Assembly (NCBI GenBank): GCA_024233975.1
Contig: JACKOX010000004.1
Location: 1 to 64,000 of the forward strand
Length of the DNA: 64,000 nt
From: Rhodanobacteraceae bacterium
Lineage (GTDB): Bacteria; Pseudomonadota; Gammaproteobacteria; Xanthomonadales; Xanthomonadaceae
Direction of reading: 5' to 3'
The position numbers and the translations under genes are program-made. Numbering within the stretch: position 1 is the stretch's first letter; each line of letters starts with the position of its first letter. The notes under the pieces were generated by a model. The model made no database searches and was not told the origin of the DNA. It worked only from the letters and a program-made list of their open reading frames with translations. Of this stretch, positions 34,656-46,600 are shown piece after piece.

Positions 34656-37600
34656 ATGGTAGCCGTCACTTCTCGCGCAGGTGCTTTCCTCTTTGGCTCG
34701 AAGTTCCGTTCCGGTCGCGTGCGTCACGCGCTGACAGGATGGAGCCTTCTGCTGCTGTCGCTGTTGTTCGCGACGTCCGCCTCAGCGCAGCAGGCCTGTG
34801 CGTTGCCGGGCTCGGATCCGGCCAGCACCGCGAGCGGCATCGTCAACACCTACTACGCGGGGCCAACCGGAACGCTCGCTGCTGGCGCTACCCAGTTGAC
34901 ACTGGGAGCTCGCAACGCACAGGGACCGCAGACCAATATTTCCGTTGGCGACCTGCTGCTGGTCATCCAGATGCAGGATGGCGTGATCGACAGTTCGAAC
35001 AACGCCAACTACGGTAGCGGCACGGGCGTCGGTACCGGGACCACCGACATCGCCAATGCCGGCAACCATGAGTTCGTCGTTGCGACCAGCGCTGGTGGTG
35101 TGGGCGCCAACATCAGCTTCTCGCCGGGGCTGTCCTTCAGTTACACGACGGCGGCTGCAACGGTGACGCGCGGCCAGCGTCGCTACCAGGTCATTCGCGT
35201 GCCGCAGTACGCCGCGGTCACTGCGAACGGTGTCGAGGCGGCGTTGTGGAACGGTGTCAGCGGTGGCGTGGTCGCGCTTGATGTCCGCGATACCTTGACG
35301 CTGGGTTCTGCGACGGTCGAAGGCATTGCCAACCGTGCCGTGTTCGCGGCCGGTCGAGGTTTTCGCGGTGCGGCGGGCATCAACGGTACCGGCGGTGGAA
35401 CAGACACGGCGTGGCGCGCCGCGGACGGAACCATCGAGTCGGGTATCACGCACGGCGGCAAGGGCGAGGGCATCGCCGGAACGCCGCGTTACATCGCACG
35501 CAAGACCAATAATTTTGGTGTGCCTGTACCGAATGTCGCGGACCTGGTTCGCGTCGACAACGGCGCCCAGGGTTATCCGCAGGGTGATCGAGCCCGAGGC
35601 GCGCCGGGCAACGCCGGCGGCGGCGGTACGGACGGCAGCGCATCCTCTGCATCGAATTCGCGCAACGCGGGCGGCGGCGGCGGCGGCAACTATGCGCAGG
35701 GCGGTTTCGGTGGGCGTCCGTGGAACGCGCCGCTCAATGACACCAACGGACGCGGCGGTGCCGGCTATGCATCGGTGCTGGCGTTCAATCGCGCCATCCT
35801 CGGTGGTGGCGGTGGAAGTGGCGGCACCAACAACGCCACCGATGACGCCAACACCTATCTGAACAACGGCATCAGTTGTGGCGTTCGCACGGACAATGCG
35901 AGCAGCAGTGGCCCGTTCTCGGTTGGCATCTGTTCCTCGGGCGCCTCCGGTGGTGGTCTGGTCATCCTTCGTGCTCGCAATGTCACCGGCACCGGTGTCA
36001 TCGACGTGCGCGGTGCGCACGGATACAACGTCCGCAACGATGCCGCTGGCGGCGGTGGTGCTGGTGGCACCGTGGTCCTGCATACCGTGGAAGGCGGCAC
36101 CGCCACGGTTGATGCGCGTGGCGGTGATGGTGGTAATGCGTGGGCCGGAAACACGGGCGGGCTTGCGAACCGGCACGGTCCGGGCGGCGGGGGCGGTGGC
36201 GGCTTTGTCGCTTTTTCGCCGGCATCGATGGCCCTCAACGCCAGTGTTGGCGGCGGCACGCCTGGCTACACCACCAACGGCAGCGGCGATACCTATGAGT
36301 CGGGCGGTAACAACGGTGGTCTGACGACGTTCCAGACGCCCAATGTTCCCGGTGTAATCCCGGGTGCAGAGTGTGCGCCGGATCTGATACTGCGCAAGAG
36401 CAACGGTATCGACATCCAGCAGACCACCGGCAGCACCACCTATTCGCTGACGGTCACCAATCAGGGTGCCGCTGCGACCTTCGGCAGCATTACCGTGGTC
36501 GATGTCCTGCCGGTCCAGCTCAGCGTGCCGGATGGCAGCGTCGCCCTCAGTGGTCCGCAGGCGGCGAACTGGAGCTGCAATGCGGCCTCCGGCGTGATCA
36601 CCTGCACGTCCGCGGTTTCGATCCCGGGCTCGGGCACCAGCAGCTTTGCTTTCAACGCATTGGTATCTGCCGCCAATGGTTCCGCCATCATCAACCGGGC
36701 GCGTGTCGGTGGTGGTGGCGATCCGCGTAAGCCGGTGCCTGATGCCGGCAATACTTCGGCCTGCTCGGCCAATGACATCGTGCCCGGCTGCGCCATTGAT
36801 GCCGATACCGTCAATGCGCCCTACCTGCAGCTCTCGAAGTCCAGCAGTGGCGGATTCATCGCCGGTGGTAGCGGCAGTTACAGCCTCACCGTCACCAACA
36901 TCGGCTCCCAGCCGACCAGCGGCAATTTCCGCGTGGTCGACGTGCTGCCGGTCGACCTGAGCTTTGCGACTGGCTTCACCACCACCGGTGGCTTCAGTTG
37001 CTCGCACGCCGCGGGTGTGGTGACCTGCAACAGCACCACGCCGCTGGCGCCTGCGGCATCGGCGTCGATTTCGTTCGACGTGACGATCTCCGCTTCGGCC
37101 AGCAGCTCGGTGGTCAACCGTGCCGCGGTCGGTGGCGGTGGCGATCCGATCAAGCCCGGTTTGCCGACATCGGCTAGCGCGTCGGCCTGTCCGGCACCGG
37201 TACCGCCGGCAACCCAGGCCAGCAGTGCTTTCACCGGTTGCGCGTCGGTGCAGGATCCGGTGCGCCGGGTGAACCTGTCGCTGGCCAAGACCGACAACGA
37301 CACCGGCCTTCCCGTGAACGGGCAGACCACCTATGTGTTCACGGTCAGCAACAGCGGCGACGCGGCTTCCGTGGGCACGATTTTCTTCCGCGACGAACTA
37401 CCGGCGCCGATGACCTGGTCGAACCCGCTGGTGGTCGCCGGTCCCAACGCCGGCAACTGGTCGTGTACGCGCAACGACAACAACACGGCAACCTGTACCA
37501 GCGCCGTCTCCATCCCTGCCGGTGGTTCCAGCAGTTTCAGCATTGTGGCGAACGTCAACGCCGCCACCAATGGCACCGAGTACGTCAATCACGCCCGCAT

Positions 37601-40600
37601 CGGTGGTGGCGGTGATCCGGACCTGTTGCCCGGAGCACCCACGGCCGGGCAGACCAACGCCTGTACCGGCAACAACACCCCGGCTGGCTGTGCACTGGAT
37701 CTGGGTGTCGCACAGAGCAACATTGTCCAGCTTCGGGTGGCGAAGTCACATGCGGACCCGCAGGCGCGTAGTCCAGGCGATACGGTTGGCTTCAATCTGC
37801 TGGTGACCAACTCCGGCAACACTGCCACATCCGGTCAGATGCGCGTAGTGGATGTCATTCCCGTGGGTATGGCCTACACCGGTGCTGCGACTTTCAACAG
37901 CGGTGGCTTCAGTTGTACCTACACGGCGGCTCCGGCGCCGGGCTTCATCACCTGCAACCGGACCACCCCTGTGCTAGCTGCTGGGGCCAGCACCACGATT
38001 TCGTTCAACCTGCTCGTCCAGGCCGGTGCCGGGAACAGCATCGTCAACCGGACGCAGATCGCAGGCGGCGGCGATTCGGACTTGGGCGCCAGTACCAGCG
38101 TCACCAGTACGACGGCGGGCCAGTGCGCCGGTAGCGCTACACCGTTCCCAGGCTGCGCCGTCGATCCTGTGCCGCTGCTCGCCGACCTCTTTGCCGAGAA
38201 ACTGCAGTGTGCCGGTCCCGCATGCGGCACGGCCTACGCCAACTACAGCAGCTCTCTTTCCGGTTCGCTGTTGCCGGGTACCGAACTCCGCTACCTGATC
38301 CGCATCGGGAACAATGGTGCGGCGACGGTTTCCGGCGCCACGGTCAGCGACACGCTGCCGGTCCAGATGACGGCAGCGAGCATCGTCACGGTGACGCCCG
38401 GCGCTGGCGCCAGCTGTGCGCCTGCCAACGTCAGCCTTGCAGGGAACGTGCTCAGCGGCACGATTCCCAGCCTGCCTGCGGGTGGCTTCTGCGACATCGT
38501 CATCAGCACGACCGCCAGCACGCGCGGCGTCAATATCCCGAATACCGCCAATGTCGGTGTGCCTGCCGGTATCGTCGATCCGACACCTGGCAACAACCAG
38601 TCCACGGTGACGACCTCGGTGTCCTCGTCGGATGTCGTGGTGGTCAAGGACGACGGGCTTGCCTCCGTCACCCGGGGCGGATCGACCGTCTATGCGATCA
38701 CCGTCACCAACTACGGGCCGGATCCTGCAACGTCCATCCAGGTCGTCGATAACGCACCTGCCGGAACCAGCATCACCGCCTGGAGCTGTACCGGCGCGGC
38801 ATGTCCTGCTGCCAGCGGTAGCGGCAACATCAACCAGACTATTTCGGCGCTCGCCGTCGGTGCCAGCGTCCAGTACAGCGTCACGCTTGCGATTCCGTTC
38901 GCCTACCCGAATCCCACGGTCGCCAACACGGCGACTGCAACGCCGACGTCGCCTGACCCCAATACTTCCAACAACACATCCACCGACACCGACAACGTTG
39001 TCAACGTGACGGTGACGAAGGCGCTGACCAGCGAGTCGATCACGAGTGACGGCATTGCGGAGGACGGCGAGCAGCTGACGTACACGATCACGCTGACGAA
39101 CAGTGGTGGTACGGACGCGAGCTTTGACCTGACCGACACGCTGAGCGCGGGTCTGACGTACGTGTCGTCGAGCAACGGCGGCGTGAACGCGGGCCAGACG
39201 ACGACGTGGACGGGTCTGGTGGTGCCGGCGAGCGGTTCGCTGGCGGTGACGGTGACGGCGAGCGTGAGCCTGGCCTCGGCGGGTGCGAGCGTGACGAACC
39301 TGGCGAAGCCGACGGGCGATCCGGATCCGTCGTGCCCGAGCGCGACGTGCGTGGTGACGCCGACGCCGGCGGCGGTGACGGTGGCGAAGACGCTGACCAG
39401 CGAGTCGATCACGAGTGACGGCATTGCGGAGGACGGCGAGCAGCTGACGTACACGATCACGCTGACGAACAGTGGTGGTACGGACGCGAGCTTTGACCTG
39501 ACCGACACGCTGAGCGCGGGTCTGACGTACGTGTCGTCGAGCAACGGCGGCGTGAACGCGGGCCAGACGACGACGTGGACGGGTCTGGTGGTGCCGGCGA
39601 GCGGTTCGCTGGCGGTGACGGTGACGGCGAGCGTGAGCCTGGCCTCGGCGGGTGCGAGCGTGACGAACCTGGCGAAGCCGACGGGCGATCCGGATCCGTC
39701 GTGCCCGAGCGCGACGTGCGTGGTGACGCCGACGCCGGCGGCGGTGACGGTGGCGAAGACGCTGACCAGCGAGTCGATCACGAGTGACGGCATTGCGGAG
39801 GACGGCGAGCAGCTGACGTACACGATCACGCTGACGAACAGTGGTGGTACGGACGCGAGCTTTGACCTGACCGACACGCTGAGCGCGGGTCTGACGTACG
39901 TGTCGTCGAGCAACGGCGGCGTGAACGCGGGCCAGACGACGACGTGGACGGGTCTGGTGGTGCCGGCGAGCGGTTCGCTGGCGGTGACGGTGACGGCGAG
40001 CGTGAGCCTGGCCTCGGCGGGTGCGAGCGTGACGAACCTGGCGAAGCCGACGGGCGATCCGGATCCGTCGTGCCCGAGCGCGACGTGCGTGGTGACGCCG
40101 ACGCCGGCGGCGGTGACGGTGGCGAAGACGCTGACCAGCGAGTCGATCACGAGTGACGGCATTGCGGAGGACGGCGAGCAGCTGACGTACACGATCACGC
40201 TGACGAACAGTGGTGGTACGGACGCGAGCTTTGACCTGACCGACACGCTGAGCGCGGGTCTGACGTACGTGTCGTCGAGCAACGGCGGCGTGAACGCGGG
40301 CCAGACGACGACGTGGACGGGTCTGGTGGTGCCGGCGAGCGGTTCGCTGGCGGTGACGGTGACGGCGAGCGTGAGCCTGGCCTCGGCGGGTGCGAGCGTG
40401 ACGAACCTGGCGAAGCCGACGGGCGATCCGGATCCGTCGTGCCCGAGCGCGACGTGCGTGGTGACGCCGACGCCGGCGGCGGTGACGGTGGCGAAGGCGC
40501 TGACCAGTGAGGACGGCAGTCAGGCGGGTATCGCGGAGGCCGGCGAGACGCTGGTGTACACGATCACGCTGACGAACAGTGGTGGCACGGCGGCGAGCTT

Positions 40601-43600
40601 TGACCTGACGGACACGCTGGGCGCGGGCCTGACGTACGTGTCGTCGAGCAACGGCGGCGTGAACGCGGGTCAGACGACGACGTGGACGTCGCTGGCGGTG
40701 CCGGCGAACGGCTCGCTGCTGGTGACGGTGACGGCGAGCGTGGACAGCCCGGTGTCGGTGACGCAGGTGTCGAACCTGGCGAAACCGACGGGCGATCCGG
40801 ACCCGTCGTGCCCGAGCAGCGCGTGCGTGGTGACGCCGACGGCGCCGTCGGTGACGGTGACGAAGGCGCTGACCAGTGAGGACGGCAGTCAGGCGGGTAT
40901 CGCGGAGGCCGGCGAGACGCTGGTGTACACGATCACGCTGACGAACAGTGGTGGCACGGCGGCGAGCTTTGACCTGACGGACACGCTGGGCGCGGGCCTG
41001 ACGTACGTGTCGTCGAGCAACGGCGGCGTGAACGCGGGTCAGACGACGACGTGGACGTCGCTGGCGGTGCCGGCGAACGGCTCGCTGCTGGTGACGGTGA
41101 CGGCGAGCGTGGACAGCCCGGTGTCGGTGACGCAGGTGTCGAACCTGGCGAAACCGACGGGCGATCCGGACCCGTCGTGCCCGAGCAGCGCGTGCGTGGT
41201 GACGCCGACGGCGCCGTCGGTGACGGTGACGAAGGCGCTGACCAGTGAGGACGGCAGTCAGGCGGGTATCGCGGAGGCCGGCGAGACGCTGGTGTACACG
41301 ATCACGCTGACGAACAGTGGTGGCACGGCGGCGAGCTTTGACCTGACGGACACGCTGGGCGCGGGCCTGACGTACGTGTCGTCGAGCAACGGCGGCGTGA
41401 ACGCGGGTCAGACGACGACGTGGACGTCGCTGGCGGTGCCGGCGAACGGCTCGCTGCTGGTGACGGTGACGGCGAGCGTGGACAGCCCGGTGTCGGTGAC
41501 GCAGGTGTCGAACCTGGCGAAACCGACGGGCGATCCGGACCCGTCGTGCCCGAGCAGCGCGTGCGTGGTGACGCCGACGGCGCCGTCGGTGACGGTGACG
41601 AAGGCGCTGACCAGTGAGGACGGCAGTCAGGCGGGTATCGCGGAGGCCGGCGAGACGCTGGTGTACACGATCACGCTGACGAACAGTGGTGGCACGGCGG
41701 CGAGCTTTGACCTGACGGACACGCTGGGCGCGGGCCTGACGTACGTGTCGTCGAGCAACGGCGGCGTGAACGCGGGTCAGACGACGACGTGGACGTCGCT
41801 GGCGGTGCCGGCGAACGGCTCGCTGCTGGTGACGGTGACGGCGAGCGTGGACAGCCCGGTGTCGGTGACGCAGGTGTCGAACCTGGCGAAACCGACGGGC
41901 GATCCGGACCCGTCGTGCCCGAGCAGCGCGTGCGTGGTGACGCCGACGGCGCCGTCGGTGACGGTGACGAAGGCGCTGACCAGTGAGGACGGCAGTCAGG
42001 CGGGTATCGCGGAGGCCGGCGAGACGCTGGTGTACACGATCACGCTGACGAACAGTGGTGGCACGGCGGCGAGCTTTGACCTGACGGACACGCTGGGCGC
42101 GGGCCTGACGTACGTGTCGTCGAGCAACGGCGGCGTGAACGCGGGTCAGACGACGACGTGGACGTCGCTGGCGGTGCCGGCGAACGGCTCGCTGCTGGTG
42201 ACGGTGACGGCGAGCGTGGACAGCCCGGTGTCGGTGACGCAGGTGTCGAACCTGGCGAAACCGACGGGCGATCCGGACCCGTCGTGCCCGAGCAGCGCGT
42301 GCGTGGTGACGCCGACGGCGCCGTCGGTGACGGTGACGAAGGCGCTGACCAGTGAGGACGGCAGTCAGGCGGGTATCGCGGAGGCCGGCGAGACGCTGGT
42401 GTACACGATCACGCTGACGAACAGTGGTGGCACGGCGGCGAGCTTTGACCTGACGGACACGCTGGGCGCGGGCCTGACGTACGTGTCGTCGAGCAACGGC
42501 GGCGTGAACGCGGGTCAGACGACGACGTGGACGTCGCTGGCGGTGCCGGCGAACGGCTCGCTGCTGGTGACGGTGACGGCGAGCGTGGACAGCCCGGTGT
42601 CGGTGACGCAGGTGTCGAACCTGGCGAAACCGACGGGCGATCCGGACCCGTCGTGCCCGAGCAGCGCGTGCGTGGTGACGCCGACGGCGCCGTCGGTGAC
42701 GGTGACGAAGGCGCTGACCAGTGAGGACGGCAGTCAGGCGGGTATCGCGGAGGCCGGCGAGACGCTGGTGTACACGATCACGCTGACGAACAGTGGTGGC
42801 ACGGCGGCGAGCTTTGACCTGACGGACACGCTGGGCGCGGGCCTGACGTACGTGTCGTCGAGCAACGGCGGCGTGAACGCGGGTCAGACGACGACGTGGA
42901 CGTCGCTGGCGGTGCCGGCGAACGGCTCGCTGCTGGTGACGGTGACGGCGAGCGTGGACAGCCCGGTGTCGGTGACGCAGGTGTCGAACCTGGCGAAACC
43001 GACGGGCGATCCGGACCCGTCGTGCCCGAGCAGCGCGTGCGTGGTGACGCCGACGGCGCCGTCGGTGACGGTGACGAAGGCGCTGACCAGTGAGGACGGC
43101 AGTCAGGCGGGTATCGCGGAGGCCGGCGAGACGCTGGTGTACACGATCACGCTGACGAACAGTGGTGGCACGGCGGCGAGCTTTGACCTGACGGACACGC
43201 TGGGCGCGGGCCTGACGTACGTGTCGTCGAGCAACGGCGGCGTGAACGCGGGTCAGACGACGACGTGGACGTCGCTGGCGGTGCCGGCGAACGGCTCGCT
43301 GCTGGTGACGGTGACGGCGAGCGTGGACAGCCCGGTGTCGGTGACGCAGGTGTCGAACCTGGCGAAACCGACGGGCGATCCGGACCCGTCGTGCCCGAGC
43401 AGCGCGTGCGTGGTGACGCCGACGGCGCCGTCGGTGACGGTGACGAAGGCGCTGACCAGTGAGGACGGCAGTCAGGCGGGTATCGCGGAGGCCGGCGAGA
43501 CGCTGGTGTACACGATCACGCTGACGAACAGTGGTGGCACGGCGGCGAGCTTTGACCTGACGGACACGCTGGGCGCGGGCCTGACGTACGTGTCGTCGAG

Positions 43601-46600
43601 CAACGGCGGCGTGAACGCGGGTCAGACGACGACGTGGACGTCGCTGGCGGTGCCGGCGAACGGCTCGCTGCTGGTGACGGTGACGGCGAGCGTGGACAGC
43701 CCGGTGTCGGTGACGCAGGTGTCGAACCTGGCGAAACCGACGGGCGATCCGGACCCGTCGTGCCCGAGCAGCGCGTGCGTGGTGACGCCGACGGCGCCGT
43801 CGGTGACGGTGACGAAGGCGCTGACCAGTGAGGACGGCAGTCAGGCGGGTATCGCGGAGGCCGGCGAGACGCTGGTGTACACGATCACGCTGACGAACAG
43901 TGGTGGCACGGCGGCGAGCTTTGACCTGACGGACACGCTGGGCGCGGGCCTGACGTACGTGTCGTCGAGCAACGGCGGCGTGAACGCGGGTCAGACGACG
44001 ACGTGGACGTCGCTGGCGGTGCCGGCGAACGGCTCGCTGCTGGTGACGGTGACGGCGAGCGTGGACAGCCCGGTGTCGGTGACGCAGGTGTCGAACCTGG
44101 CGAAACCGACGGGCGATCCGGACCCGTCGTGCCCGAGCAGCGCGTGCGTGGTGACGCCGACGGCGCCGTCGGTGACGGTGACGAAGGCGCTGACCAGTGA
44201 GTCGATCACGAGTGACGGCATTGCGGAGGACGGCGAGCAGCTGACGTACACGATCACGCTGACGAACAGTGGTGGTACGGACGCGAGCTTTGACCTGACC
44301 GACACGCTGAGCGCGGGTCTGACGTACGTGTCGTCGAGCAACGGCGGCGTGAACGCGGGCCAGACGACGACGTGGACGGGTCTGGTGGTGCCGGCGAGCG
44401 GTTCGCTGGCGGTGACGGTGACGGCGAGCGTGAGCCTGGCCTCGGCGGGTGCGAGCGTGACGAACCTGGCGAAGCCGACGGGCGATCCGGATCCGTCGTG
44501 CCCGAGCGCGACGTGCGTGGTGACGCCGACGCCGGCGGCGGTGACGGTGGCGAAGACGCTGACCAGCGAGTCGATCACGAGTGACGGCATTGCGGAGGAC
44601 GGCGAGCAGCTGACGTACACGATCACGCTGACGAACAGTGGTGGTACGGACGCGAGCTTTGACCTGACCGACACGCTGAGCGCGGGTCTGACGTACGTGT
44701 CGTCGAGCAACGGCGGCGTGAACGCGGGCCAGACGACGACGTGGACGGGTCTGGTGGTGCCGGCGAGCGGTTCGCTGGCGGTGACGGTGACGGCGAGCGT
44801 GAGCCTGGCCTCGGCGGGTGCGAGCGTGACGAACCTGGCGAAGCCGACGGGCGATCCGGATCCGTCGTGCCCGAGCGCGACGTGCGTGGTGACGCCGACG
44901 CCGGCGGCGGTGACGGTGGCGAAGACGCTGACCAGCGAGTCGATCACGAGTGACGGCATTGCGGAGGACGGCGAGCAGCTGACGTACACGATCACGCTGA
45001 CGAACAGTGGTGGTACGGACGCGAGCTTTGACCTGACCGACACGCTGAGCGCGGGTCTGACGTACGTGTCGTCGAGCAACGGCGGCGTGAACGCGGGCCA
45101 GACGACGACGTGGACGGGTCTGGTGGTGCCGGCGAGCGGTTCGCTGGCGGTGACGGTGACGGCGAGCGTGAGCCTGGCCTCGGCGGGTGCGAGCGTGACG
45201 AACCTGGCGAAGCCGACGGGCGATCCGGATCCGTCGTGCCCGAGCGCGACGTGCGTGGTGACGCCGACGCCGGCGGCGGTGACGGTGGCGAAGACGCTGA
45301 CCAGCGAGTCGATCACGAGTGACGGCATTGCGGAGGACGGCGAGCAGCTGACGTACACGATCACGCTGACGAACAGTGGTGGTACGGACGCGAGCTTTGA
45401 CCTGACCGACACGCTGAGCGCGGGTCTGACGTACGTGTCGTCGAGCAACGGCGGCGTGAACGCGGGCCAGACGACGACGTGGACGGGTCTGGTGGTGCCG
45501 GCGAGCGGTTCGCTGGCGGTGACGGTGACGGCGAGCGTGAGCCTGGCCTCGGCGGGTGCGAGCGTGACGAACCTGGCGAAGCCGACGGGCGATCCGGATC
45601 CGTCGTGCCCGAGCGCGACGTGCGTGGTGACGCCGACGCCGGCGGCGGTGACGGTGGCGAAGACGCTGACCAGCGAGTCGATCACGAGTGACGGCATTGC
45701 GGAGGACGGCGAGCAGCTGACGTACACGATCACGCTGACGAACAGTGGTGGTACGGACGCGAGCTTTGACCTGACCGACACGCTGAGCGCGGGTCTGACG
45801 TACGTGTCGTCGAGCAACGGCGGCGTGAACGCGGGCCAGACGACGACGTGGACGGGTCTGGTGGTGCCGGCGAGCGGTTCGCTGGCGGTGACGGTGACGG
45901 CGAGCGTGAGCCTGGCCTCGGCGGGTGCGAGCGTGACGAACCTGGCGAAGCCGACGGGCGATCCGGATCCGTCGTGCCCGAGCGCGACGTGCGTGGTGAC
46001 GCCGACGCCGGCGGCGGTGACGGTGGCGAAGACGCTGACCAGCGAGTCGATCACGAGTGACGGCATTGCGGAGGACGGCGAGCAGCTGACGTACACGATC
46101 ACGCTGACGAACAGTGGTGGTACGGACGCGAGCTTTGACCTGACCGACACGCTGAGCGCGGGTCTGACGTACGTGTCGTCGAGCAACGGCGGCGTGAACG
46201 CGGGCCAGACGACGACGTGGACGGGTCTGGTGGTGCCGGCGAGCGGTTCGCTGGCGGTGACGGTGACGGCGAGCGTGAGCCTGGCCTCGGCGGGTGCGAG
46301 CGTGACGAACCTGGCGAAGCCGACGGGCGATCCGGATCCGTCGTGCCCGAGCGCGACGTGCGTGGTGACGCCGACGCCGGCGGCGGTGACGGTGGCGAAG
46401 ACGCTGACCAGCGAGTCGATCACGAGTGACGGCATTGCGGAGGACGGCGAGCAGCTGACGTACACGATCACGCTGACGAACAGTGGTGGTACGGACGCGA
46501 GCTTTGACCTGACCGACACGCTGAGCGCGGGTCTGACGTACGTGTCGTCGAGCAACGGCGGCGTGAACGCGGGCCAGACGACGACGTGGACGGGTCTGGT

